64,000 nucleotides of DNA from Bacillota bacterium. Lineage in GTDB: Bacteria; Bacillota; Clostridia; Tissierellales; Tissierellaceae. Each line of letters starts with the position of its first letter. The first letter of the stretch is position 1. Location of the stretch: contig JAEWGC010000036.1 in assembly GCA_023388495.1 (NCBI GenBank), positions 62,001 to 126,000 on the forward strand, read 5' to 3'. The translations under genes and the position numbers were made by a program. The notes under the pieces were generated by a model. The model did no database searches and was not told the DNA's origin. It worked only from the letters and a program-made list of their open reading frames with translations. Positions 7,717-15,053 of the stretch are shown here, in pieces.

Positions 7717-8572
7717 AAGGCTTTATTCTCCTAAATATATAAAAGAAGTTTTAGGAAGGCATGGATTTAAGTTTTCAAAGAGTTTAGGGCAAAACTTTTT
7801 AATAGATGGAAATATTGTAAGGAAAATAGTAGATGAAGGAAATATTAAAAAGGATGATTATGTCCTAGAAATAGGCCCTGGAATGGGTACTTTAACAGAA
7901 GAGTTAGCCCTAAGAGCAAAGAAAGTAGTGGCTGTAGAAATCGACAGTACATTGCTACCAATATTAGACGAGACCCTTCATAAATATAATAATGTAGAAA
8001 TAATTCATGGAGATGTATTGAAAATCGATGTAGAGAAGCTAATCCACGAAAAATTAGATGGAGGTCCTGTAAAGGTAGTAGCAAATCTTCCGTACTATGT
8101 AACTACTCCTATAATAGCAAAACTAATAGAAGATAACTTAAACTTAGAATCTATTATAGTTATGGTGCAAAAAGAAGTAGCAGAAAGAATGGAGGCTGGT
8201 CCTGGAGGGAAGGAATATGGGAGCCTTTCTGTGTTTGTCAACTTTTATAGCAAACCAGAAATAGTTGTTAAGGTTCCAAAGACGGTGTTCATGCCTCAAC
8301 CTAAGATAGATTCAGCTGTAATAAAACTTACCATAAACAAGGAATTGCCAGATGTTGATAAAGATAAGTTTTTCAAAATCGTAAAAGCTGCTTTCTCCAA
8401 GAGAAGAAAAACTATATTAAACTCATTATCTACCTATGGCTTTAATATTGAGAAAGAAACCATAAAAGAGGCTTTAGAGAAGTTAAATATTAGTCCTGAA
8501 ACAAGAGCAGAAAACTTATCTGTAGAAGATTTTATAAAGATTAGTAAAACATTGCCCCCATTAGACATATAA
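7706..8572 (+). CDS. rsmA: 16S rRNA dimethyladenosine transferase
   Basis: Dimethylates two adjacent adenines in helix 45 of 16S rRNA, using S-adenosylmethionine. Motifs seen are FSKSLGQNFLID near the N terminus, the SAM site VLEIGPGMGTLTEELA, the acidic residue in AVEID, and the catalytic ANLPYYVTTPI motif. The C-terminal helical region (RRKTILNSL) is normal. The start is probably ATG at 7706 (MEDKRLYSPK); a TTG at 7694 is possible. The overlap with rnmV implies translational coupling, the usual pairing in Firmicutes. Confidence 0.96.
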   Translation: MEDKRLYSPKYIKEVLGRHGFKFSKSLGQNFLIDGNIVRKIVDEGNIKKDDYVLEIGPGMGTLTEELALRAKKVVAVEIDSTLLPILDETLHKYNNVEIIHGDVLKIDVEKLIHEKLDGGPVKVVANLPYYVTTPIIAKLIEDNLNLESIIVMVQKEVAERMEAGPGGKEYGSLSVFVNFYSKPEIVVKVPKTVFMPQPKIDSAVIKLTINKELPDVDKDKFFKIVKAAFSKRRKTILNSLSTYGFNIEKETIKEALEKLNISPETRAENLSVEDFIKISKTLPPLDI

Positions 8573-8602
8573 TTAAATAAAGTGTAAAAAGGGGGTAGTT
8601 TT

Positions 8603-9928
8603 ATGTCATTGGCATACACCAGGAAGTTTATAATACTGAGGAAAGAGTTTTCTACTATGGCTGAAAGAAATCCAAAGGGCCATTGCAAACTAGAGATAAA
8701 AGGCCTTAGGGGTATGGTCACCGTAAATGTTGAAAACGCAGAAGCCGACAACTTTTATAATGTTGTATTTATCTCTAATGACAGATTACATTCGACTTGG
8801 GAATTAGGTAAAATATTTACAGATGATATTGGAAGAGGAAAAGGGGAATTTACATTTATACAAAGGGATTTGGAGGCCAAAAACTTTCCAATAGACAGAA
8901 TATCTGGTATTCTAGTAATAAGGGAAGGAGAAGTTCTTTTGGGCGGGTATCTGGATAAGGAAGATGGCACAATTGAAAGATACATAGAGTCCATACATTT
9001 GAAGTCAGAGCCTACAATTAATGAAATTCCAGCAATAGCAGAGGTAGAAGAAGTAGCAGAGGTAGAAGAAGTGGAAGCAGAAGTAATAGAAGAAGTAACA
9101 GAAGTAGCTGAGATCCAAGAAACAGTAGAAATAGAAGAATTGGAAGAGGTAGTAAGAGAGCATATAGAAGAAAATGTACAGGAATCTGTAGAAGAAGTAG
9201 ATATAGAGCCTCTACATGATCCAATATATGATGTGCCTGCAAGGGAGCTAGCATATGACCCAATGTATGATATACCAGCAACGGAGTCAATAATAGAAGA
9301 ACAGGAAATAGAGGTAATAGAAGAAATAGAAGAAATAGAAGAAAAAGGAATAGCGGAACCTGTAGTAGCAGAAAATATTCAAGAAGAGAAGACTCCTGAG
9401 ATTAAATTTGATTTAGAGGATTTAGACGAAGAATCTATGGAACCAGACCATAAGACATTAGATTATATAAAGAAATTAAATCAAAAAAATCAAACAACCA
9501 ATTATGTATTAAGTATTCTAAGATTTTTCCCATATATTGATCCGTTTAAATATAATTTAAAAGGATATAATTGGTGGATAGTAGAGTTAGATAAGGAAAA
9601 CGAATATAGGGCATTTCTTCCGTACTTCTCCTATATTGTGGGAGGAAATAATAAGGAGCCTTATAGCAATAATATAGCCACATGTAATGAATTAATGAGC
9701 AAGTACGAGCACTATTTATTTGGGTTATATAATGAAGGAGAAAATGTTAAATACTTTGTTTATGGCATACCAGGTAAATTTACCATGAATGAACACCCCT
9801 ATAGGGGAGCTAATGGATTTAATACTTGGCACCAAGGGAAGTATATAGAAGGATATTGGATTATATATATAGATCCTATGACAGGTAAGCCTATACGCCC
9901 AGTAACTCCAATGATTCCAGTAGATTAA
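8603..9928 (+). CDS. hypothetical protein with acidic central repeat, 441 aa
   Basis: No named family recognised. It has three parts. Residues 1-135 are a compact beta-rich domain (containing GHCKLEIKGLRGMVTVNVEN and GILVIREGEVLLGGYLDKEDG). Residues 140-290 are low complexity and very acidic (repeated VEEV, EVEE and IEEIEE units), with two similar inserts, HDPIYDVPARE and YDPMYDIPATE. Residues 295-441 form a Tyr/Trp/Phe-rich globular domain (FKYNLKGYNWWIVELD, GYWIIYIDPMTGKPI). There is no signal peptide. An AAAAAGGGGG site precedes the ATG. It occupies the place after ksgA where yabG lies in Bacillus, but it does not look like YabG. A role in spores or the envelope is a guess from context only. 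Confidence 0.75.
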   Translation: MSLAYTRKFIILRKEFSTMAERNPKGHCKLEIKGLRGMVTVNVENAEADNFYNVVFISNDRLHSTWELGKIFTDDIGRGKGEFTFIQRDLEAKNFPIDRISGILVIREGEVLLGGYLDKEDGTIERYIESIHLKSEPTINEIPAIAEVEEVAEVEEVEAEVIEEVTEVAEIQETVEIEELEEVVREHIEENVQESVEEVDIEPLHDPIYDVPARELAYDPMYDIPATESIIEEQEIEVIEEIEEIEEKGIAEPVVAENIQEEKTPEIKFDLEDLDEESMEPDHKTLDYIKKLNQKNQTTNYVLSILRFFPYIDPFKYNLKGYNWWIVELDKENEYRAFLPYFSYIVGGNNKEPYSNNIATCNELMSKYEHYLFGLYNEGENVKYFVYGIPGKFTMNEHPYRGANGFNTWHQGKYIEGYWIIYIDPMTGKPIRPVTPMIPVD

Positions 9929-9956
9929 GATTTATTAAGCAAGAGGAGGCTTCCAT

Positions 9957-10322
9957 ATGAAAAGTACAAAAGATGATTTAGTTTGTGTAGGGCATCTAGC
10001 AGACGAAATATCAATTGAAAACTTAAAGAAAAGCTTAAATCAAGAGGAGGATATTTACCTTTTGTCCAATATGTTTAAAGCCTTATCGGATCCCACTAGA
10101 TTGAAGATTATTTATATATTGGCTAAATCATCTCTATGTGTATGCGATATAGCCAATATACTGGAAATGACTCAATCAGCTATATCCCATCAGCTCAGAA
10201 TTTTAAGGGATATGAAATTGGTCAAGTTTAAGAGGGAAGGCAAACTGGTTATCTACTCTTTAGACGATGAGCACGTATTGGAGTTGTTTGAACAAGGTTT
10301 AGACCATGTAAAGCATAGATAA
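9957..10322 (+). CDS. ArsR/SmtB-family metal-responsive repressor, CadC-like
   Basis: A 121-residue winged-helix protein. The recognition region is in MTQSAISHQLRILRDMKLVKFKREGKLVIYSL. Before it lies SSLCVCDIANIL, the CxC motif of the alpha-3 metal site in CadC/ArsR sensors. The N-terminal segment also has a Cys (DDLVCVGHL), as in CadC, which uses an N-terminal Cys with the CxC pair to bind Cd, Pb or Zn. Metal preference is inferred. No metal efflux pump is adjacent, which is unusual for this family; the next gene is a glutaredoxin with its own promoter. GAGGAGG precedes the ATG, and a terminator follows. Confidence 0.88.
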   Translation: MKSTKDDLVCVGHLADEISIENLKKSLNQEEDIYLLSNMFKALSDPTRLKIIYILAKSSLCVCDIANILEMTQSAISHQLRILRDMKLVKFKREGKLVIYSLDDEHVLELFEQGLDHVKHR

Positions 10323-10323
10323 G

Positions 10324-10357
10324 ACCTACAAATTCTTATAGATATTTGTGGGTTTTT
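10324..10357 (+). terminator. terminator after the ArsR gene
   Basis: ACCTACAAAT (10324-10333) pairs with ATTTGTGGGT (10344-10353), followed by a T run. Confidence 0.75.
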
Positions 10358-10422
10358 CTCACTTATTTTTTTCTCATGATTATTTAAGAAAACTATGGGT
10401 AAAATATTAGAGTAAAAAACTA

Positions 10423-10451
10423 TTGACTATTATACCCGTATGGGGTATACT
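10423..10451 (+). promoter_or_regulatory. promoter with CsoR/CstR-like operator before the glutaredoxin
   Basis: TTGACT (10423-10428), a 17-bp spacer and TATACT (10446-10451). The spacer contains the palindrome TATACCC-GTATG-GGGTATA (10431-10449). A GC tract flanked by TA in such a palindrome is the usual form of CsoR/CstR/FrmR-family operators. The same motif sits at the same place before the HesB-like selenoprotein gene. Confidence 0.65.
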
Positions 10452-10483
10452 ATAGTTAATAGTATAGTAAAGGAGGATTTGAA

Positions 10484-10714
10484 ATGGCTAATGTAATAGT
10501 TTATACAAGTAATACTTGTCCATACTGTATTTCTGCAAAAGATTATTTAAAAGAAAAAGGTATAGATTATACTGAAAAGAATGTTCAAACAGATAAGGAA
10601 GCAAGAAAAGAATTAATGGCTATGGGCCATATGGGTGTACCAGTATTAGTTATCGACGGTGAAGAAGTTGTTGGCTTTGATAAAGAAAAGATAGATGGTT
10701 TATTAGCAAAATAA
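10484..10714 (+). CDS. glutaredoxin-like thiol oxidoreductase
   Basis: A 76-residue thioredoxin-fold protein. The redox motif is TCPYC at residues 11-15 (CPYC as in classical glutaredoxins). The cis-Pro loop is [15 protein letters not shown], and the C terminus is short, typical of the NrdH/YruB-like group. It reduces disulfides or mixed disulfides in the cytoplasm; the electron donor is unknown. An AAAGGAGG site lies before the ATG. It is a single-gene unit with a palindromic operator in the promoter and a terminator downstream, so it is probably induced by metal or persulfide stress. Confidence 0.9.
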   Translation: MANVIVYTSNTCPYCISAKDYLKEKGIDYTEKNVQTDKEARKELMAMGHMGVPVLVIDGEEVVGFDKEKIDGLLAK

Positions 10715-10727
10715 TATATGCCTAATA

Positions 10728-10764
10728 AAAAGAAGAGTTCTAATTTATGAACTCTTCTTTTTTT
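10728..10764. terminator. bidirectional terminator
   Basis: AAAAGAAGAGTTC (10728-10740) pairs with GAACTCTTCTTTT (10749-10761). A and T runs on the two sides let it serve both the glutaredoxin gene and the convergent DUF1858 gene. Confidence 0.8.
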
Positions 10765-10789
10765 ATGAAATTATTTAAATTAATATTAA

Positions 10790-10975
10790 CTATTCATTTA
10801 ACGCAGTCATTAATTTATCTAAATCTAAGCCATGTACCATAGCAGCTTCTTCTAAGCTTTCCATTTGACTTGATGGACAACCTACACAGCCCATGCCAAA
10901 TCTCATAAGAATTTCTATTGATTCTGGTTTTTTTCTGATTAGTTCTCCAATTAGCATATCCTTAGTTACTGTCAT
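10790..10975 (-). CDS. DUF1858 small redox-disulfide protein
   Basis: A 61-residue protein matching the DUF1858 pattern: MTVTKDMLIGELIRKKPES, then ILMRFGMGCVGCPSSQMESLEEAA with a CxxC pair (GCVGC) near residues 30-33. DUF1858 domains occur alone or attached to hybrid-cluster and sulfur-relay proteins and are described as redox-disulfide domains; the partner is unknown. A strong AAAAAGGAGGTTG site is just upstream of the ATG. It is convergent with the glutaredoxin gene. Confidence 0.85.
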   Translation of the reverse strand: MTVTKDMLIGELIRKKPESIEILMRFGMGCVGCPSSQMESLEEAAMVHGLDLDKLMTALNE

Positions 10976-11131
10976 ATTTTCAACCTCCTTTTTAATTCTT
11001 ACTAATATAGTAGCATATCTTTTAATCTCTTTCTAGTATAATTATATCTTTTCACAAAATATAAAAATTATTTAATAATTTATTGAATAAAAAATTTATT
11101 ATGGGAGATTACTATATCAGGAGGTGAAATC

Positions 11132-11527
11132 ATGGATAATGATGATAGAAATAGAGAACCACAGAGGGACAGGGATAGAGACAGAGACAATGATTTTAGC
11201 ATTGGCGAAATGCTTATAAGAGTTTTAGTGACAGCTATAGTTGTAGCCATAGCAGCATATTTTACTCCTGGATTTACAATAGATAGTATATGGAGTCTAT
11301 TGTTGGCATCAGTAGTAATAGGAGTACTGGATCATTTAATCCAAAGGTTTACAGGTGTAAATGCTTCACCATTTGGAAGAGGGATTACAGGATTTCTAGT
11401 TGCTGCAATTATTCTTTATGTTACAAAATTTATAGTTCCTGGATTTAATATATCTGTATGGGGAGCTATAATAGGAGCTTTAGTAATAGGCATAGTAGAT
11501 GCCATAATACCAGGAAGAGCAATGTAG
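11132..11527 (+). CDS. phage-holin-family (superfamily IV) membrane protein
   Basis: A 131-residue protein. An Asp/Arg-rich hydrophilic start (residues 1-25, RDRDRDRDND) precedes four membrane helices (about 28-48, 50-70, 85-105, 108-128). The repeated FTPGF and VPGFNI segments before glycine-rich helices are typical of the mycobacterial-type four-helix holin superfamily, common in Firmicutes chromosomes. There are no lysis genes nearby, so it is probably a general membrane protein rather than a phage holin. CAGGAGGTG precedes the ATG. Confidence 0.78.
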   Translation: MDNDDRNREPQRDRDRDRDNDFSIGEMLIRVLVTAIVVAIAAYFTPGFTIDSIWSLLLASVVIGVLDHLIQRFTGVNASPFGRGITGFLVAAIILYVTKFIVPGFNISVWGAIIGALVIGIVDAIIPGRAM

Positions 11528-11601
11528 TTATTTGTATAAAATTTAATCAAAAACATTGTATGAAGAAAGATATAATAAACAAATGATTAAAATCTAAAAC
11601 T

Positions 11602-11674
11602 AAAAAACGGGATTCTTTTTCTATCATTAAGAGATTGTAGTAATCTGAATGGTAGAGAATGGGTCTCGTTTTTT
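11602..11674 (+). terminator. long terminator hairpin
   Basis: AAAAAACGGGA near 11602-11612 pairs (with G-U pairs) with TCTCGTTTTTT near 11664-11674. CTATCATT pairs with AATGGTAG inside, and the T run completes it. It ends the holin-like gene transcript. Confidence 0.65.
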
Positions 11675-11744
11675 GATTAAAAACATTAAATCAGGGTAAT
11701 CTATAGTAACATATATATTTATAGATAAAATTAATAAATTGTTG

Positions 11745-11773
11745 TTTACAAATACCCCGCATGGGTATATAAT
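11745..11773 (+). promoter_or_regulatory. promoter with CsoR/CstR-like operator before the selenoprotein
   Basis: TTTACA (11745-11750), 17 bp, TATAAT (11768-11773). The spacer is filled by ATACCC-CGCAT-GGGTAT (11752-11768), the same 6-5-6 palindrome as before the glutaredoxin gene. A repressor bound here would block RNA polymerase. Confidence 0.65.
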
Positions 11774-11807
11774 ATATAGAGAAGATATAAAGAAGGAGGA
11801 TATAGAA

Positions 11808-12104
11808 ATGACTATAGATTTAACTACTAAGGCGGCAGAAGAATTAACTAAGGTTATAGAATCTAAAAAAACTGAAAAACCACTTCGAATTTATATTGCA
11901 GGTTATGGATGAGGTGGCCCATCGTTTGGATTGGCTCTGGATGAGCAAAAAGAAGGAGATTCAGAAGTAAAGGTAGGGAATTTTAGATTTCTAGTAGAAG
12001 AAGGACTAGAAGAGAATTATGGAAAATTTACTGTAGATTACAGTGATAATTGGATAAGAAGAGGTTTTACAGTAACTCCAGATAGGGCTAGTGGAGGATG
12101 CTAA
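11808..12104 (+). CDS. HesB/IscA-like selenoprotein (UGA-coded Sec35)
   Basis: The frame opens with ATG at 11808, 7 bases after AAGGAGGA, and closes at TAA 12102-12104. It is interrupted only by TGA at 11910-11912. Reading that TGA as selenocysteine gives a 98-residue protein: TKAAEELTKVIESK, LRIYIAGYGUGGPSFGLALD, then a normal HesB C-terminal half ending DRASGGC. The Sec sits where the first conserved Cys of the IscA/HesB fold lies, and a C-terminal Cys remains. HesB-like selenoproteins with this context are known in anaerobic Firmicutes. Just downstream, GCC-C-AT / AT-T-GGC with a 7-base loop (about 11916-11936) could be the bacterial SECIS stem-loop. The role is probably in redox or iron-sulfur/selenium chemistry. 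It shares its operator type with the glutaredoxin gene. Confidence 0.9.
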
Positions 12105-12110
12105 AGTTAA

Positions 12111-12136
12111 AAAGATAGGGTAACCTATCTTTTTCT
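12111..12136 (+). terminator. terminator of the selenoprotein gene
   Basis: AAAGATAGG (12111-12119), GTAA loop, CCTATCTTT (12124-12132), then T residues. Confidence 0.85.
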
Positions 12137-12203
12137 ATTTTAGGAAATTGACAAAATGTGATATAATAAAGAAAGTGGATAATTAAGAAAGGAAGGGTTG
12201 GTG

Positions 12204-12302
12204 ATGAAAATGGATTCTGGTCCTTTGCCCAGTTGTATTAAAAACAGAAAATATAAAATAATAATAGGAGAACCATTTTTATCACAGAACATGGTTCTCT
12301 AA
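12204..12302 (+). CDS. 32-aa candidate leader peptide before mgtE
   Basis: A short ORF, MKMDSGPLPSCIKNRKYKII and on to NMVL, preceded by GGAAGGG (about 12191-12197). Its 3' half covers a 9-bp hairpin, GAGAACCAT (12268-12276) with ATGGTTCTC (12291-12299), and its stop lies 14 bases before the mgtE ATG. This arrangement would let translation of the leader affect access to mgtE. There is no T run after the hairpin, so it is not a plain terminator. I saw no obvious M-box. It may be non-coding. Confidence 0.35.
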   Translation: MKMDSGPLPSCIKNRKYKIIIGEPFLSQNMVL

Positions 12303-12316
12303 ATTGGAGGGAGAAC

Positions 12317-13654
12317 ATGGATGAAAGAAGACTCTTAGAATTAATTGAGCAAAAAAAGTATGTAGAAATTAAAAGAGAATTATCTGAAATGAATGAGGTA
12401 GATGTGGCGGAATTACTAGATCCGCTAGATGCCCACATGACATTGTTAATATTTAGAATGTTACCTAAGGACTTAGCGGTAGAAGTGTTCGCGCATTTTT
12501 CTATGGAACAACAATTAGGCATTATTAATTCCGTAACAGATAAAGAATTAGAGTATATCATGGATGAACTTTTCTTTGATGATATGATTGACTTAATAGA
12601 AGAGATGCCGGCAAATATTGTAAAAAAGGTTCTAAAATCTACCAAGGAAGATGAAAGAAAATTAATAAATCAGTTTTTAAGATATCCAGCGGATTCTGCT
12701 GGAAGCATAATGACTATAGAATATGTGGATTTAAGAAAGGGCATAACAGTAAAGGAAGCTCTAGCGCATATAAAGGAAACTGGATTAAACAAAGAAACAG
12801 TCTATACCTGCTATGTAACAGACAGGAAGAGAACCCTAGTAGGATTTGTATCACTAAGGACTTTAGTTACATCTGATGAAGATTTGCTTATAGACGATAT
12901 TATGGAAGATGAAGTAATTCGTGTAAATACAAATGATGACCAAGAAAGTGTAGCAAATGTATTTAGAAAGTATGGATTTTTAGCATTGCCAGTAGTAGAT
13001 AATGAAAATAGACTTACTGGAATTATTACAGTTGACGATATTATGGACATCATGGAACAAGAGGTAACTGAGGACTTCCAGATAATGGCTGCTATGTCTC
13101 CATCAGAGGAGGCGTATTTAGATACTGGAGTTCTTACTTTGGCAAAACATAGATTGCCTTGGCTTTTTATACTTATGATTTCAGCCACATTTACGGGAAG
13201 GATAATGGGTAAATTTGAAGATGTATTAGCATCTGTAGTAGTACTTAGTACTTTTATACCTATGCTTATGGATACAGGAGGAAATTCGGGAAGCCAGTCT
13301 TCAACTTTGATAATAAGAGGATTAGCAACTGGTGAAATAACAACTCATGATTGGGTGAAGGTAATATGGAAAGAGTTAAGAATTAGTTTTATAGTAGGAG
13401 TAGTTCTATCTGCTGCCAACTTTCTAAGACTTATATTACTGGAGAAAGTTGATTTTCTTATAGCCCTAACAGTTTGTATAACAATAGTTTTAACAGTTAT
13501 GGCTTCAAAAATTGTAGGTGGTATTTTACCATTAGTAGCTAAAAAAATGAAATTGGATCCAGCAATAATGGCAGGTCCTTTAATTACAACCATAGTAGAT
13601 GCATTGGCCTTACTGGTATACTTTGGCATGGCTGAAGTATTATTGGGCCTATAA
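12317..13654 (+). CDS. mgtE: MgtE magnesium transporter
   Basis: A 445-residue Mg2+ channel/transporter. The N-terminal superhelical MgtE domain (about 1-125) includes DVAELLDPLDAHMTLLIFRMLPKDLAVEVF. Two CBS domains follow (about 130-250; FVSLRTLVTSDED and GIITVDDIMDIMEQE). Five membrane helices fill residues 280-445, with the family segment PMLMDTGGNSGSQSSTLIIRGLATGEI. CBS and N domains gate the pore by intracellular Mg2+. GGAGGGAG precedes the ATG. A hairpin and small ORF lie just upstream. Confidence 0.96.
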   Translation: MDERRLLELIEQKKYVEIKRELSEMNEVDVAELLDPLDAHMTLLIFRMLPKDLAVEVFAHFSMEQQLGIINSVTDKELEYIMDELFFDDMIDLIEEMPANIVKKVLKSTKEDERKLINQFLRYPADSAGSIMTIEYVDLRKGITVKEALAHIKETGLNKETVYTCYVTDRKRTLVGFVSLRTLVTSDEDLLIDDIMEDEVIRVNTNDDQESVANVFRKYGFLALPVVDNENRLTGIITVDDIMDIMEQEVTEDFQIMAAMSPSEEAYLDTGVLTLAKHRLPWLFILMISATFTGRIMGKFEDVLASVVVLSTFIPMLMDTGGNSGSQSSTLIIRGLATGEITTHDWVKVIWKELRISFIVGVVLSAANFLRLILLEKVDFLIALTVCITIVLTVMASKIVGGILPLVAKKMKLDPAIMAGPLITTIVDALALLVYFGMAEVLLGL

Positions 13655-13662
13655 TAATATAA

Positions 13663-13705
13663 TGCGACAGCGAGGAGGGTTCTCGCTGTCGCAATTTTAT
13701 TTTTT
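13663..13705 (+). terminator. mgtE terminator, copy of a repeated hairpin
   Basis: TGCGACAGCGAG (13663-13674) pairs with CTCGCTGTCGCA (13682-13693), then ATTTTATTTTTT. The stem and loop are almost identical to the hairpin at 44939-44972. Confidence 0.85.
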
Positions 13706-13725
13706 GAATATAGACAAGTCAATTA

Positions 13726-13838
13726 GAATATAGTGAATAGTGAATAGTGAAAAGTGAATAGCTTAGGGTAAGGATTTAGGGTCTCTTAGGTTTCAATCTT
13801 TTTAACTATTAACTATTAGTTATTAACTATTAGCTATT
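13726..13838. repeat. GAATAGT-type heptamer inverted-array element, copy A
   Basis: The left end repeats GAATAGT-like heptamers (about 13726-13758); the right end has ACTATTA-type units, the inverted form (about 13800-13838). The inner part, CTTAGGGTAAGGATTTAGGG and onward, resembles the inverted copy at 55351-55448. It lies between mgtE and spmA and ends at the spmA ribosome site. Confidence 0.55.
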
Positions 13839-13852
13839 TTGGGGGTGATTAG

Positions 13853-14488
13853 ATGATCAATGTTATTTGGGCAACTTTAATTATTATAGGATTTGGGGTT
13901 GGGATTCTTACGGGAAATCTAGATGGTGTTACAACTGCAGCTATAGATAATGCTAAGTCAGCTGTAGATCTTGCCATGGGACTTATAGGGGTTATGGCAT
14001 TGTGGTTGGGAATAATGAAAATAGCAGAAGAATCTGGACTTATAAGAGGAATATCAAAAGTCTTAAGGCCTATCATGGTACTTCTTTTTCCAGAGGTACC
14101 GCCCGAACATCCGGCAATGGGAGCTATGATAATGAATATTTCCGCTAACATCCTAGGGCTGGGTAATGCTGCTACCCCCTTTGGATTAAAGGCTATGGAG
14201 GAATTACAGACATTAAATAGACAAAAAGATATAGCTACTAATGCCATGGTTACTTTTCTTGCAATAAATACTTCATCTGTTACCTTAATACCTGCTTCAA
14301 CCATTGCAATACTATCAGCAGCAGGAGGAACTAATCCCACAGAAATAATAGGACCTACTATAATTGCCACAACAATGTCAACAATTGCAGCCATAATAGC
14401 AGCAAAAACTTTGCAGAGGCTACCGAAATATGAGATAAAAAGGGTAAATGGAAAATCGGGAGGGGGGATTCGATGTTCCTTGAAATAA
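13853..14488 (+). CDS. spmA: spore maturation protein A
   Basis: A 211-residue membrane protein with the nucleoside-recognition (Gate) domain. Family segments are ANILGLGNAATPFGLKAMEE and ATNAMVTFLAINTSSVTLIP. In Bacillus, SpmA and SpmB are needed for spore-core dehydration and heat resistance. The C terminus is short and basic. GGGGGTGA precedes the ATG. The gene overlaps spmB by 16 bases, implying coupled translation. Confidence 0.93.
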   Translation: MINVIWATLIIIGFGVGILTGNLDGVTTAAIDNAKSAVDLAMGLIGVMALWLGIMKIAEESGLIRGISKVLRPIMVLLFPEVPPEHPAMGAMIMNISANILGLGNAATPFGLKAMEELQTLNRQKDIATNAMVTFLAINTSSVTLIPASTIAILSAAGGTNPTEIIGPTIIATTMSTIAAIIAAKTLQRLPKYEIKRVNGKSGGGIRCSLK

Positions 14489-15012
14489 TGCAGCTTTTAT
14501 CTAAGTTTGCAATTCCTTTTATGATTGTTGGAATTATTTCCTATGGAATAATTAAAAATGTTAAGGTTTATGAATCCTTTACAGAAGGAGCTAAGGATGG
14601 ATTTGCTACGGCTATAAGAATAATACCGTCCTTTGTGGCTATGCTTGTAGCTATTGGAGTATTTAGGGAATCGGGAGCCATGGATCTTTTAGTTAAGTTG
14701 TTGACTCCTGTTATAGAAATCTTTAAAATACCAGGAGAGATAGTTCCTATGATATTTATGAGACCATTATCAGGCTCTGGAGCCCAGGGTATAATGAGTG
14801 AGTTGGCTACAAACTACGGTCCAGAATCCCTATTAGCTAGAATGGCAGCTGTAATGATGGGTTCTAGTGAAACCACCTTCTATGTATTGGCAGTATATTT
14901 TGGCTCTATATCTATAAAGAAACAAAGACATGCTTTATCAGTGGGATTAATAGCTGATTTAGCAGGATTTGTTTCGGCGGTTTATATAACTAGATTGTTT
15001 TTTGGGGGATAA
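14473..15012 (+). CDS. spmB: spore maturation protein B
   Basis: A 179-residue integral membrane protein with the Gate domain. It contains ESFTEGAKDGFATAIRIIPS, FMRPLSGSGAQGIMSELATNYGPES and MGSSETTFYVLAVYFG. It acts with SpmA in the forespore or mother-cell membrane. GGGAGGGGGG lies before the ATG inside the end of spmA. A palindromic terminator follows. Confidence 0.94.
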   Translation: MFLEIMQLLSKFAIPFMIVGIISYGIIKNVKVYESFTEGAKDGFATAIRIIPSFVAMLVAIGVFRESGAMDLLVKLLTPVIEIFKIPGEIVPMIFMRPLSGSGAQGIMSELATNYGPESLLARMAAVMMGSSETTFYVLAVYFGSISIKKQRHALSVGLIADLAGFVSAVYITRLFFGG

Positions 15013-15017
15013 AAAAA

Positions 15018-15053
15018 TAGTTTAAAGGCTTAGCCTTTAAACTATATATTTTT
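15018..15053. terminator. bidirectional terminator, spmB / H-NOX receptor
   Basis: TAGTTTAAAGGCT (15018-15030) and AGCCTTTAAACTA (15032-15044) are inverted arms, with A residues before and T residues after. The stem includes the stop codon of the convergent minus-strand gene. Confidence 0.75.

Noticed and set aside
11132..11527. Prophage remnant based on the holin-like gene
   Set aside because: No lysin, tail, capsid or integrase gene nearby; this holin superfamily is common in chromosomes.
11910..11912. Nonsense mutation making the HesB-like gene a pseudogene
   Set aside because: The rest of the frame is intact, and the TGA stands at a conserved cysteine position in the GxGUGGP context known for HesB-like selenoproteins.
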